From positions 1-64,000 of the forward strand of contig NZ_CABUHK010000005.1 of the NCBI RefSeq assembly GCF_902491285.1: a stretch of DNA of 64,000 nt, written 5' to 3'. Both the position numbers and the translations under genes were made by a program. The notes under the pieces are model-generated. The model made no database searches. It was not told where the DNA came from and saw only the letters and a program-made list of their open reading frames with translations. The DNA comes from an uncultured Bacteroides sp. GTDB lineage: Bacteria; Bacteroidota; Bacteroidia; Bacteroidales; Bacteroidaceae. Shown here piece by piece: positions 52,476-61,304 of this stretch. How positions within the stretch are numbered: position 1 is the first letter of the stretch; each line of letters starts with the position of its first letter.

Positions 52476-53318
52476 TTAATTGGTTTCTTCCGAACTCTGC
52501 AACATCTGGAACAACTTATCCAGTTTCGGAGCCATGATAATCTCCGTACGCCGGTTCTTGCTTCTGCCTTCGGCTGTTTCATTATCATCGACAGGCATAT
52601 ATTCACCGCGTCCGCTAGGCTGTATCTGCAACGGATTCACATGATAATTCTTAATCAGGATACGGACAACAGAGGTGGCGCGAATCACACTCAAATCCCA
52701 GTTATCTTTGAACTGCACTGTGTTGATAGGCTTGTTATCCGTATGTCCTTCGATGAATACGTCAATATCCGTCTGCTTGTTCAAGACTTCGGCCAACTTG
52801 CCAAGCGCTTCTTCACCACGTTTGTCCAAACGGGCGCTTCCCGACTGGAACAGTAACTTGTCCGACATTGCCACATATACTTTTCCGTCTTTCTCGCGAA
52901 CGGTCAGTTCTTCACTGCTGAATCCTAATAGCGCATCCTTTACGCTGCTCAACAGTTTCTGCACTTTCTCGTTTTGCGCGTTAATCATCTGTTGCAGTTC
53001 GTTGATGGTACGTTCTCTTTCGTTCAGTTCATTCTTCTTTTGGTTCAACAAGGCATTCAGTTTCTCCTGTTCGGTCATGTTCACGTTCAGCATGCTTTGA
53101 TACTGACGGATACTGTTTCCCATTCTTGTCGTATCACGCAGAAGATTCTTGATTTGTGCCGACATTTGAGCGTTTGTATGACGGCAGTCGGTCAATAATC
53201 CTTGCAGACTATCTTTGCTTGCGGTGGCTGCCATTTCTGCAAGCATAAATTTCTTTTTCGTCACACACGAAGTACATAACAGTAGCGTAAATAGAGTAAA
53301 TAGAGTAATTTTCTTCAT
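52476..53318 (-). CDS. OmpA-family peptidoglycan-binding lipoprotein with coiled coil
   Basis: A 280-residue protein with a lipobox ending TSC (Cys 18). A long coiled coil with heptads (about 30-130) separates the anchor from an OmpA C-terminal domain (about 145-265). The domain shows LLFQSGSARLDKRG, DVFIEGHTDNKPI and NRRTEIIM, with the Asp and Arg that hold diaminopimelate. It would tie the outer membrane to peptidoglycan. It follows rdgB by 30 bp and is probably the last gene of the leuS-side operon. Confidence 0.92.
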   Translation of the reverse strand: MKKITLFTLFTLLLCTSCVTKKKFMLAEMAATASKDSLQGLLTDCRHTNAQMSAQIKNLLRDTTRMGNSIRQYQSMLNVNMTEQEKLNALLNQKKNELNERERTINELQQMINAQNEKVQKLLSSVKDALLGFSSEELTVREKDGKVYVAMSDKLLFQSGSARLDKRGEEALGKLAEVLNKQTDIDVFIEGHTDNKPINTVQFKDNWDLSVIRATSVVRILIKNYHVNPLQIQPSGRGEYMPVDDNETAEGRSKNRRTEIIMAPKLDKLFQMLQSSEETN

Positions 53319-53348
53319 TGTGTTTTATGTTTTAAAGAGTATGGATAA

Positions 53349-53933
53349 TCAACGTTGCAGAAATTCGCAGAGCTTCTGCACAGCTAACGCACGATGGCTG
53401 ATTTGGTTCTTTATATCATTTCCCAGTTCGGCAAAAGTCTTGTCGTAACCCTCCGGTTTGAATATGGGGTCGTATCCAAAGCCCGAATCCCCCCGTTTTT
53501 CCTTGATTATTTCGCCTTTTATCACTCCTTCGAAGAGATATTCTTTTCCGTCCAGTATCAGTGATATCGCGGTGCGGAATTGCGCCTTGCGGTTCTCCTT
53601 TCCTTCAAGGTCATGGAGTAGTTTGAGCATATTGGCTTGTGCGTCGTGCCCTTCTCCGCCTGCGTAGCGTGCGGAATAAACTCCGGGAGCTCCGTCGAGG
53701 GCCTCTACTTCCAGGCCGGTGTCATCGGCGAAGCAATCCAAACCGTAGTTGTTAAAGATAAAGGAAGATTTCAACAGGGCATTTCCTTCCAGCGTATCAG
53801 CCGTTTCGGGAATGTCCGTATGGCAGTCGATATCATTCAGGCTTAACAGTTCTATCTGCTCACCTAATATGGCGGCCACTTCTTCCAGTTTATGAGCATT
53901 GTTGGTAGCAAATACAAGTTTGCGTTTCATCAT
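53349..53933 (-). CDS. rdgB: Non-canonical purine NTP pyrophosphatase (RdgB/HAM1)
   Basis: From the ATG at 53933 the protein has 194 residues and begins [18 protein letters not shown]. The T-N-N-x-x-K motif near the N-terminus is the substrate loop of HAM1 proteins. [23 protein letters not shown] (near 69-91), GYDPIF (near 155-160) and [11 protein letters not shown] (near 176-186) are further hallmarks. It removes ITP, dITP and XTP from the nucleotide pool. An earlier ATG at 53975 would add 14 residues not found in the family. Confidence 0.95.
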   Translation of the reverse strand: MMKRKLVFATNNAHKLEEVAAILGEQIELLSLNDIDCHTDIPETADTLEGNALLKSSFIFNNYGLDCFADDTGLEVEALDGAPGVYSARYAGGEGHDAQANMLKLLHDLEGKENRKAQFRTAISLILDGKEYLFEGVIKGEIIKEKRGDSGFGYDPIFKPEGYDKTFAELGNDIKNQISHRALAVQKLCEFLQR

Positions 53934-53979
53934 TTTGTTTCTTGTTTTAGCAAAGTTATCCGATAGTTGTTCCAATCAG

Positions 53980-54897
53980 TTATTTCACTTTCAGTTTGTC
54001 AAATCCTTCACCATATACTCCGATAACGGAACTTTGTGAGATAAAGGCATTCGGGTCGATGCGTTTCACCAGGCGGAAGATGTCGAGCGACTGGCGTTTC
54101 TTTGCCAATACGACGAGTACTTTTACATTGTTCTTGCTATACCATCCGGTGCCGTCGAGTACCGTTACTCCGCGGTCGGCGTCTTTGATGATGCGGTCGG
54201 CTATTTCGTCGTATTTCTTTGAGAAGATGAAGAACTGCACCGATTGGCGGGCACTGTTGATGATCCAGTCAAGCACAACGCCGATGATAAACAGCGTGAC
54301 AAAACCGAAGATGACACGGCGCCAGTCGTGGAATATAAAGTAGCAGGAACTGATGATGAATACATCACAAATCATAATCATTCGGCCGAGTGACACGTCT
54401 TTATACTTGTTGACGATGGCGGCGATAATATCCGTTCCACCGGTACTTCCGTTGTAGTTGAAAGTAATGCCCAAGCCTACACCACACATGGCTGCGCCGA
54501 TGATACAAGCCATAAAGTCCTGTCCTGCGCCGAGCAACAGCGGTTTGCCGTCCGGTGTCATATCCGGTGCTACCACATAATTGTTTACTATTAATTGAAA
54601 AAGCCAAAGCAAAAAGGTCAGTACAAAGATGGCATAGGTGGTCTTTATGCTGAATCGCGGGCCTAATATCTTGATGGCAAATGTCATCAGGATTGCATTG
54701 ATAATAAAATACGACCATTGGATTGGAAATCCTGTCGCGTAGTAAATGATAGCTCCGATACCGGTGGTACCCCCTGTTGTTATCTGGTAGGGTAGCAGAA
54801 ATGCCGCCCATCCCAAAGAATAACTTATCAATCCGAGAGTGATATAGACATAGTCTTTCACTTCTCTCATTATTTCCGCTTTTGCCGGTTTATGCAT
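53980..54897 (-). CDS. YitT-family membrane protein with DUF2179 tail
   Basis: About 305 residues from the ATG at 54897. A GTG at 54921 extends the frame, but lies within the arm of the upstream hairpin. Five to six membrane segments fill about 15-220, with PYQITTGGTTGIGAIIYY and NGSTGGTDIIAAIVNKY as the repeated family motif. A cytosolic DUF2179 domain follows (about 225-300). Function is unknown; transport or membrane regulation has been proposed for the family. It lies between rdgB (46 bp downstream) and leuS (81-105 bp upstream). Confidence 0.9.
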   Translation of the reverse strand: MHKPAKAEIMREVKDYVYITLGLISYSLGWAAFLLPYQITTGGTTGIGAIIYYATGFPIQWSYFIINAILMTFAIKILGPRFSIKTTYAIFVLTFLLWLFQLIVNNYVVAPDMTPDGKPLLLGAGQDFMACIIGAAMCGVGLGITFNYNGSTGGTDIIAAIVNKYKDVSLGRMIMICDVFIISSCYFIFHDWRRVIFGFVTLFIIGVVLDWIINSARQSVQFFIFSKKYDEIADRIIKDADRGVTVLDGTGWYSKNNVKVLVVLAKKRQSLDIFRLVKRIDPNAFISQSSVIGVYGEGFDKLKVK

Positions 54898-54915
54898 AGG
54901 GTTTATGATTATTTC

Positions 54916-54994
54916 AGTCACGGATTACACGGATTTCACGGTTCTGAGTTAACTGTAAAAACTAACAACCGTGTTATCCGCGTAATCCGTGACT
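54916..54994. repeat. Long hairpin of the CACGGATTACACGGAT kind between leuS and the YitT gene
   Basis: Arms 54916-54934 and 54976-54994 pair over 19 bp with one mismatch. An inner stem CACGGTT/AACCGTG (54937-54943 with 54967-54973) continues it. The arms are themselves built of a short tandem phrase (CACGGATTA / CACGGATTT). I recall similar phrases scattered in intergenic DNA of Bacteroidetes, so this is probably a REP-like element. It could also reduce read-through from leuS into the next genes. Confidence 0.6.
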
Positions 54995-55002
54995 GATTTG
55001 TT

Positions 55003-57837
55003 TTATACTACAACGTTTACAATCTTCTTCGGAACAACGATAATTTTTTTCGGAGTTTTGCCTTCAATCCATTTCTGCGAACGTTCGTCGGCCAGTACTG
55101 CTGCCTGGATAGCTTCCGAAGCTTCATCTGCCGCAAATTCCATGTTGAAGCGTGCCTTTCCGTTGAAAGAGATAGTGTAGTTGATGGTATCTTCTTTCAG
55201 ATATTCTTCGTTGTATGCAGGCCACTCGGCGTCACATATGGAAGTCTCGTGTCCGAGTACGTCCCACAACTCTTCGCAAACGTGCGGAGCGAAAGGAGCG
55301 AGCACGATAACCAGTTGTTCGAGTACTTCTTTCTTGTTGCATTTCAGGTTGAAGAGTTCGTTCACACAAATCATGAATGCGCTGACAGAAGTGTTGTAAG
55401 AGAACTGTTCGATGTCTCCCGTCACTTTCTTAATCAGTTTGTGAAGACTCTTCAATTCTTCTTTAGTTGCCGGTTCGTCCTTCACCAGATATTCGTCCGT
55501 GCGACTGTAGAACAGTGACCAGAATTTGCGGATAAAGCGGTGTACACCGTCGATACCGTTCGTATCCCAAGGTTTGGATTGTTCTACCGGGCCGAGGAAC
55601 ATTTCGTACATACGGAGTGTATCCGCACCGTATTTTTCGACAATCATATCCGGGTTGACAACGTTGAACATGGACTTGCTCATCTTTTCAACTGCCCATC
55701 CGCAGATGTACTTTCCGTCTTCGAGAATGAACTCCGCTGTTTTGTATTCCGGACGCCATGCCTTGAATGCCTCCAAATCCAGTATGTCGTTGGATACGAT
55801 GTTTACGTCTACGTGGATGGGAGTAACCTCATATTGGTCTTTCAGGTTCAGCGAGACGAATGTATTGGTATCTTTGATACGATATACAAAGTTACTGCGG
55901 CCTTGAATCATACCTTGGTTTACTAACTTTTGGAACGGTTCTTCCATGACAGACACACCTGTGTCGTGCAGGAACTTATTCCAGAAACGGGAGTAAATCA
56001 GGTGTCCGGTGGCATGTTCCGTACCACCTACGTAGAGGTCTACGTTCTTCCAGTACTGGTCTATTTTCGGGTCAACCAGTGCTTTATGATTGCGTGGATC
56101 CATATAACGCAGGTAATAAGCGGAAGAGCCGGCGAATCCCGGCATCGTATTCAGTTCCAGCGGGAAGATGGTCACGTTGTCGATTTTTTCGTTGTCTGTG
56201 ATACATTTGTTCACTGTATCCCAAGCCCATTTGGTGGCGTGTCCCAATGGCGGTTCACCGGTTTCGGTAGGCAGGAACTTGGCAACTTCCGGAAGTTCCA
56301 GCGGCAGGCAGCTTTCATCAATCATGTAAGGCATTCCGTCCTTGTAATAAACAGGGAACGGCTCGCCCCAGTAACGTTGGCGTGAGAAGATGGCGTCGCG
56401 CAGGCGATAGTTCACCTTTACACGTCCCAGGTTATGCTCTTTCACATATTGTTTTGTCTTTTCAATCGCTTCTTTGATAGTCAGTCCGTTCAGCGAAAGG
56501 TCACAGTAAGGAGTGACATCCGGACGCGGAGAGTTGCAGACGATACCTTCTTTGGCATCGAAACTTTCTTCGCTAACATCGCAACCTTCTACCAACGGGC
56601 GGATTTCCAGTCCGAAATGTTTGGCAAACGCATAGTCGCGGCTATCGTGGGCGGGTACAGCCATAATGGCTCCCGTTCCGTATCCTGCCAATACGTAGTC
56701 ACTAATCCAGATGGGCACTGCTTCACCCGTGAACGGATTGATGGCATACGAACCACTGAATACACCCGTAACACTGCGGTCGGCGATACGCTCGCGTTCC
56801 GTACGTTTTTTGGTACGGTCGAGGTAAGCGTCTACTTCTGCTTTCTGTTCGGGAGTGGTTAATTGCGCCACCAGTTCGCTTTCCGGCGCCAATACCATAA
56901 AGGTAACGCCGAACATCGTGTCTGCACGGGTAGTGAAGATGGTAAATTCGAGGTCGCTGTCTTTCACTTTGAATTGAACTTCGGCACCTTCCGAACGTCC
57001 TATCCAGTTTCTTTGGGTTTCTTTCAGAGAATCTGTCCAGTCGATGGTATCCAGTCCGTCAAGCAGGCGTTGCGCGTAAGCAGATACACGCAGGCACCAC
57101 TGGCGCATCTTCTTCTGAATAACGGGGAAACCGCCACGTTCGCTGACACCGTCCACTACTTCGTCATTGGCCAATACCGTTCCTAATTCGGCACACCAGT
57201 TTACCATTGTCTCACCCAGATAGGCGATACGGTAGTTCATCAGGATTTCCTGTTTCTCCTTTTCACTTTTTGCGTTCCATTCGTCGGCGGTAAAACTGAT
57301 TTCTTCGCTGCAAGCGGCATTCAGCCCTTCGTTTCCGTAGATGGCGAAGGCCTTTTCCAGTTCCTCGATAGGACGTGCCTGTTGTTCGTCATTGCAATAA
57401 TAGCTGTTGAACATCTTTTGGAAAGCCCATTGTGTCCAGTGGTAATATTCCGGGTCGCAAGTACGGATTTCACGGTTCCAGTCGAAAGAGAAACCTATCT
57501 TGTCCAATTGCTCGCGGTAGCGGTTGATATTATTGATGGTAGTGATTGCGGGATGTTGTCCGGTCTGGATGGCATACTGTTCAGCGGGCAGGCCGTAAGC
57601 ATCGTATCCCATCGGATTGAGTACATTGAAGCCCTGCAGTCGTTTGTAACGGGCGTAAATATCCGAAGCGATGTATCCCAGCGGGTGTCCTACGTGTAGG
57701 CCGGCTCCTGACGGGTAAGGGAACATGTTTAGTACATAAAATTTTTGCTTCGAATCGTCTTCCGTAACTTGGTAGGTTTTCTCTTCCACCCACCTTTTCT
57801 GCCACTTCTTTTCAATTTCTCTGAAATTGTACTCCAT
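55003..57837 (-). CDS. leuS: Leucyl-tRNA synthetase
   Basis: A 944-residue class Ia synthetase. The HIGH-type motif is HVGH at 48-51 after FPYPSGAGL. The editing (CP1) domain has the T-rich [20 protein letters not shown] (about 303-322) and [24 protein letters not shown] is at 718-722. The anticodon-binding helical domain and C-terminal extension follow. It charges tRNA-Leu. Length and motifs are complete. Own promoter on the minus strand. Confidence 0.98.
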   Translation of the reverse strand: MEYNFREIEKKWQKRWVEEKTYQVTEDDSKQKFYVLNMFPYPSGAGLHVGHPLGYIASDIYARYKRLQGFNVLNPMGYDAYGLPAEQYAIQTGQHPAITTINNINRYREQLDKIGFSFDWNREIRTCDPEYYHWTQWAFQKMFNSYYCNDEQQARPIEELEKAFAIYGNEGLNAACSEEISFTADEWNAKSEKEKQEILMNYRIAYLGETMVNWCAELGTVLANDEVVDGVSERGGFPVIQKKMRQWCLRVSAYAQRLLDGLDTIDWTDSLKETQRNWIGRSEGAEVQFKVKDSDLEFTIFTTRADTMFGVTFMVLAPESELVAQLTTPEQKAEVDAYLDRTKKRTERERIADRSVTGVFSGSYAINPFTGEAVPIWISDYVLAGYGTGAIMAVPAHDSRDYAFAKHFGLEIRPLVEGCDVSEESFDAKEGIVCNSPRPDVTPYCDLSLNGLTIKEAIEKTKQYVKEHNLGRVKVNYRLRDAIFSRQRYWGEPFPVYYKDGMPYMIDESCLPLELPEVAKFLPTETGEPPLGHATKWAWDTVNKCITDNEKIDNVTIFPLELNTMPGFAGSSAYYLRYMDPRNHKALVDPKIDQYWKNVDLYVGGTEHATGHLIYSRFWNKFLHDTGVSVMEEPFQKLVNQGMIQGRSNFVYRIKDTNTFVSLNLKDQYEVTPIHVDVNIVSNDILDLEAFKAWRPEYKTAEFILEDGKYICGWAVEKMSKSMFNVVNPDMIVEKYGADTLRMYEMFLGPVEQSKPWDTNGIDGVHRFIRKFWSLFYSRTDEYLVKDEPATKEELKSLHKLIKKVTGDIEQFSYNTSVSAFMICVNELFNLKCNKKEVLEQLVIVLAPFAPHVCEELWDVLGHETSICDAEWPAYNEEYLKEDTINYTISFNGKARFNMEFAADEASEAIQAAVLADERSQKWIEGKTPKKIIVVPKKIVNVVV

Positions 57838-57891
57838 AGTGATAAAGTTTTTATTTATAGTGATTTATACTGTATATTTCATTTTGAGGCA

Positions 57892-57899
57892 CAAATTTA
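57892..57899 (-). promoter_or_regulatory. -7 box of leuS
   Basis: The minus strand reads TAAATTTG (TAnnTTTG), 54 bp before the leuS ATG. No clear -33 partner was seen. Confidence 0.4.
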
Positions 57900-57932
57900 C
57901 GTGTTTATTTTCAGATAACCACGTTTTACCTA

Positions 57933-57963
57933 TTGACTTTCTCGTTTTTATTTCGTATATTTG
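57933..57963 (+). promoter_or_regulatory. Promoter of the candidate small RNA
   Basis: TATATTTG (57956-57963) is a -7 box. TTGAC begins at 57933, 20 bp upstream of it, a fitting -33. The transcription start would be near 57968. Confidence 0.5.
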
Positions 57964-57967
57964 GAAT

Positions 57968-58095
57968 CAAATAAAACAGAAAATAGAATATGAAATATAT
58001 AAATATTATTACATGGATTCAATAGGTTAGAGGTGCGTAATGCACTATGAGGATAACGAATGGGCAAGAAACTGTGAAGGTTCTTGCCCATTTTT
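57968..58095 (+). ncRNA. Candidate small RNA (~128 nt)
   Basis: A complete transcription unit without a credible gene: promoter at 57933-57963 and intrinsic terminator at 58061-58095. In between are only an 11-codon frame (ATG at 57991) and a small GTGC/GCAC stem near 58033-58045. The unit is divergent from leuS. It could be a trans-acting sRNA or a leader-peptide-type transcript. I recognise no known RNA family in it. Confidence 0.45.
58061..58095 (+). terminator. Intrinsic terminator of the candidate small RNA
   Basis: TGGGCAAGAA (58061-58070) and TTCTTGCCCA (58081-58090) are a perfect 10-bp stem with a 10-nt loop, followed directly by TTTTT (58091-58095). Confidence 0.85.
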
Positions 58096-58138
58096 GTTGC
58101 AATAATTCTATTTCATCCATCGAAAGCGTCTAAAAATA

Positions 58139-58226
58139 GTTTATAATAAACTTGGAGACCGTTTATAATAAACTGTTTCATTATTTATTATAAACTCGAA
58201 GTAAGTTTATGCAGTTTCGGGCGTAA
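58139..58226. repeat. 22-bp-period palindrome array D
   Basis: GTTTATAATAAAC occurs at 58139 and 58161, ATTTATTATAAAC at 58183 and a degenerate GTTTATGCAGTTT at 58205, each exactly 22 bp after the last. The 13-mer is a palindrome around a central base. The 9 bp between cores is different in every unit. It lies between the candidate small RNA and the EamA gene. Confidence 0.7.
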
Positions 58227-58475
58227 AGTGTAAAGAAGAGAGAGTGCTTGCTATTTAAAAAAGGAAATATTTGATAAACAAAACGTACATGAAAAGGAAA
58301 CTGTAATGGTTGACGTATTATTTTACAATATACAGTTTATACATTGTCTTTTTCTTCCTTCTCTATCATCTTGTCACAATATGCCATACATACGGCACAT
58401 TTCCGGATAGTCACTTCACGTAACACCTCTGTTCGTACCGGCATATACTCGTATTTTTATTTATATGGAGGATTT

Positions 58476-58509
58476 TTTGCACATATATTCTCAATTCCCC
58501 GTATCTTTG
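58476..58509 (+). promoter_or_regulatory. Promoter of the EamA gene
   Basis: TATCTTTG (58502-58509) is a consensus -7 box. TTTG at 58476-58479 is a possible -33 with a slightly long 22-bp gap. The ATG follows 29 bp after the -7 box. Confidence 0.6.
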
Positions 58510-58538
58510 CACCCTATTAAAAAACATTACCGTCATCT

Positions 58539-59414
58539 ATGGAATTGAAGCATGGATATTATCATCTGATTGCTATACTTGTAGTTGCTGTCTGGGGACT
58601 GACCTTCATATCGACCAAAGTATTGATTAATCACGGACTGACCCCTCAGGAAATATTCTTCTATCGTTTTCTCATTGCTTATCTGGGCATTTGGGTAATT
58701 TCTCCCAAACGTCTGTTTACGAGTAGTTGGAAAGACGAACTTTGGTTGATGGCAGGAGGTCTTTTCGGTGGTTCACTCTATTTCTTTACAGAGAATACAG
58801 CTTTAGGCATTACGCAAGCGTCTAATGTCGCCTTTATCATTTGCACAGCTCCTTTGCTTACCACCATCCTTTCCCTTCTCTTTTATAAGAGTGAAAAAGC
58901 CACCAAAGGTTTGATTTATGGTTCCATATTAGCTTTAATCGGAGTGGGACTGGTGGTTTTCAACGGTAGTTTTGTGCTTAAATTGTCTCCGGTAGGGGAT
59001 TTGCTGACTTTACTTGCTGCCCTGTCGTGGGCATTTTATAGTCTGGTGATAAAGAAAATGACAGGGTGTTACCCTACGGTATTTATCACCCGTAAGATAT
59101 TCTTTTATGGAGTATTGACCATACTTCCCGCCTTTCTGCTTCATCCGCTGCAACCGGATTTTGATGTACTTTTAAAGCCGGTGGTATTGTCCAATCTCCT
59201 GTTCTTGGCGGTTCTTGCTTCTTTAATCTGCTATATTCTCTGGAATGTGGTTTTGAAACAGTTGGGGACGATGCGGGCTTCCAATTATATCTATTTGAAT
59301 CCGCTTGTTACGATGGTGGCTTCGGTACTCATTCTCCACGAGCAAATTACGTGGATTACTTTGATGGGAGCGGCTTGTATTATATTGGGAGTTTATCTGG
59401 CAGAAAAGAAATAG
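58539..59414 (+). CDS. EamA/DMT-superfamily permease
   Basis: A 291-residue membrane protein with ten hydrophobic segments in two EamA repeats (about 8-137 and 150-288). The first opens AILVVAVWGLTFISTKVLI and the second has LLAALSWAFYSLVIKK. Family members export or exchange small metabolites such as amino acids; the substrate is not predictable here. It is monocistronic and converges on the third sigma gene with a 25-bp gap that contains no hairpin. Confidence 0.92.
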   Translation: MELKHGYYHLIAILVVAVWGLTFISTKVLINHGLTPQEIFFYRFLIAYLGIWVISPKRLFTSSWKDELWLMAGGLFGGSLYFFTENTALGITQASNVAFIICTAPLLTTILSLLFYKSEKATKGLIYGSILALIGVGLVVFNGSFVLKLSPVGDLLTLLAALSWAFYSLVIKKMTGCYPTVFITRKIFFYGVLTILPAFLLHPLQPDFDVLLKPVVLSNLLFLAVLASLICYILWNVVLKQLGTMRASNYIYLNPLVTMVASVLILHEQITWITLMGAACIILGVYLAEKK

Positions 59415-59439
59415 GAGAATATGACTTCTAGTGGGAGGT

Positions 59440-59982
59440 TTAGAATAAATAATGATATTGTGTTCCTAAGAATTTCCGGATCTGTTTCAGTGCTTTCGTA
59501 ATTTGCGCCTCTACTGTTTTAACGGATATGTCCATTGATTCTGCAATTTCCTGATTTGTCAGATTTTTCGTACGGCTTCTCAGAAACACTTCACGGCATT
59601 TGTCGGGAAGCGAGAGGATAGCTTCCTGAATCAGATTGTTCAGTTCTTCTGTTTCCAGTGAATCGGTGACGTTTACTTGTGGGGTATCCTGCCCGTTGAT
59701 ATCATCCAGTGATACAGTAGCCTTTCTATCCCGTATGGCGTTCAGGCATCTGTTTTTGGCAGCCTGGAAAAGATAAGCCTTGAAAGTGAGCCTGATCTCA
59801 AGTTTTTTCCTGTTCTCCCATACCGACACGAAGATGTCACTTGCTATATCTTCCGCTTCTTGGGTATCCCCTAAATACAGATACATAAAACGGCAAAGAG
59901 CTGTGAAATAAGTATCAAAGATATACTTGAACGCCTGTTTATCATCATTCTTTATTAATTGTAAAAGGAAGATATCGTCCAT
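59440..59982 (-). CDS. ECF sigma factor, FecI type (third M60 locus)
   Basis: The ATG at 59982 gives 180 residues. An in-frame ATG at 60015 is excluded because it overlaps the -7 box at 60013-60020. Region 2: YIFDTYFTALCRFMYLYL and EDIASDIFVSVWENRKKL. Region 4: LTNQEIAESMDISVKTVEAQITKALKQIRK. It is divergent from the FecR gene at 60126. Relative to the other two sigmas it has a longer linker with DINGQDTPQVNV. Confidence 0.92.
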   Translation of the reverse strand: MDDIFLLQLIKNDDKQAFKYIFDTYFTALCRFMYLYLGDTQEAEDIASDIFVSVWENRKKLEIRLTFKAYLFQAAKNRCLNAIRDRKATVSLDDINGQDTPQVNVTDSLETEELNNLIQEAILSLPDKCREVFLRSRTKNLTNQEIAESMDISVKTVEAQITKALKQIRKFLGTQYHYLF

Positions 59983-60012
59983 AGTGTTTGTAATTAGGTT
60001 AGTAGAATGTTG

Positions 60013-60020
60013 CAAAGTTA
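60013..60020 (-). promoter_or_regulatory. -7 box that decides the third sigma start
   Basis: The minus strand reads TAACTTTG. Transcription would begin near 60009, downstream of the ATG at 60015, so the start at 59982 is preferred (leader ~27 nt). Confidence 0.55.
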
Positions 60021-60027
60021 AAGAATA

Positions 60028-60051
60028 TTTTTTTAGTAGAAACTAAAAAAA
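60028..60051. promoter_or_regulatory. 10-bp inverted repeat between divergent sigma and FecR genes
   Basis: TTTTTTTAGT (60028-60037) and ACTAAAAAAA (60042-60051) are perfect complements around AGAA. The repeat covers the stretch just upstream of the sigma -7 box, so it could be an operator; A/T tracts at promoters also raise activity without a protein. Confidence 0.35.
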
Positions 60052-60125
60052 ACGCTTTTCTGAATAAGGGTATGATTCGTTTTTTGTGTCATAGTATCGG
60101 TAACAGTTAAAAAAGACAGCGAAGC

Positions 60126-61190
60126 ATGAAAAAAGAAATACCTTGGGAGCTAATCATTTCCGACTTGAAACAGGACATATCCGATGCTGGCAAAAAGCAG
60201 TTGGAGGAGTGGTTGTCTGCCGCCGAAAACCGGGAAGTGTATGAAGGACTACGGGGAGTTTGGGAAAAGGTGCGTGCAAAGGTTATCAGTTATACGCCGG
60301 ACTTGGATTTCTACTGGAAAGAGTTGATGCAGCGTATGGAGAAGTGTGAAGAGGCTGAACAGAGACAGGCTGAAGAACAGGAAAAAGCGGAAAGTAAAGT
60401 TGAAGTGAGTTTCAAGGATAAGGGACAATCCGTTCGTTTGTGGGTTTCCTCCCGTTTTCAGCGTTATGTGGCAGCTTGCATAGTTATAGCTGTTTTTCTT
60501 TCCGCTTCTTTATATATAGGTATAAAGATTGGGCAGCCGGAAATGGCACGACAAACCTATTCCAATTGGGGAGGAAAATCGGAAGTAGCCTTACCCGACG
60601 GATCGAATGTATGGATTCATTCGGCCACTTCGCTGACTTACAATACAAACTATTATTCGAAAAACAGAAATGTACGTTTGAGTGGCGAGGCTTACTTTGA
60701 TGTGGCACACGACAAGGATCATCCATTTGTAGTTGAAACCGAAGGAATGAAAATCACGGTACACGGAACAAAATTCAATGTAGAATCCTTTCCCGGTTCG
60801 GAAAATACATTTGTCAGTTTGAAAGAGGGTTCGGTTTCGTTGGAGACGAAGGCGGAAACGCGCTTTCTACGACCGGGAGAAGTGGGTACTTTCAATAAAC
60901 GGAACGGGAGGCTTCAGATAGAAAAAGGAGATATCGAACTGGCTGTCTCATGGGCAAGTAACCAGATTGTATTTAAAAACAGACCTTTGAATGAGATTTG
61001 CCCTCTTCTTTCCAAATGGTATAATGTAGAGATACATCTGTCTCCCGAATTACAGGAACAGTATAGATACACATTTACTTTGCGACACGAACCATTGGAA
61101 GAAATTATGAGAATCATGTCGCGCATCCATCCTATCAACTATGAATTTAGTGATGAGAATGTGTTGACGATTTTGCCGAAACAGAAATAA
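60126..61190 (+). CDS. FecR-type anti-sigma factor (third M60 locus)
   Basis: A 354-residue protein, about 40 longer than the other two. The extra length is mostly an acidic, Gln/Glu-rich helix (about 72-95) before the membrane segment (about 114-134). The FecR domain shows ALPDGSNVWIHSATSLTY (about 155-172) and GEAYFDVAHDKDHPFVV. The C-terminal DUF4974 domain (about 278-354) shows FKNRPLNEICPLLSKWYNV. It probably controls the divergent sigma. Its SusC partner must lie beyond the window. Confidence 0.93.
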   Translation: MKKEIPWELIISDLKQDISDAGKKQLEEWLSAAENREVYEGLRGVWEKVRAKVISYTPDLDFYWKELMQRMEKCEEAEQRQAEEQEKAESKVEVSFKDKGQSVRLWVSSRFQRYVAACIVIAVFLSASLYIGIKIGQPEMARQTYSNWGGKSEVALPDGSNVWIHSATSLTYNTNYYSKNRNVRLSGEAYFDVAHDKDHPFVVETEGMKITVHGTKFNVESFPGSENTFVSLKEGSVSLETKAETRFLRPGEVGTFNKRNGRLQIEKGDIELAVSWASNQIVFKNRPLNEICPLLSKWYNVEIHLSPELQEQYRYTFTLRHEPLEEIMRIMSRIHPINYEFSDENVLTILPKQK

Positions 61191-61304
61191 TAACAATGAA
61201 ATCATTTTTTTATAAACCGGATTACAGCAACAATTCATAGGCTGACCCCCTGTTAAAGTGAGTGGTGTTGTAATCTAATAGTTAACTTTTAATATTTAAT
61301 CATT

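Larger units (their letters stand above)
57838..58538. other. 700-bp region between leuS and the EamA gene
   Basis: No protein gene could be supported. It holds the leuS promoter, a promoter-terminator unit on the plus strand (57933-58095, candidate small RNA), the 22-bp array D (58139-58226) and the EamA promoter near its end. The stretch 58230-58470 shows nothing recognisable. Confidence 0.7.

Noticed and set aside
52476-54897. Minus-strand genes rdgB and OmpA-type as parts of a surface-polysaccharide locus
   Set aside because: They are core Bacteroides genes next to leuS; nothing links them to glycan use.
57827-58030. 67-codon frame over the leuS upstream region
   Set aside because: Begins inside leuS antisense, is built of A/T-rich codons (Phe/Ile/Tyr), and overlaps two promoters.
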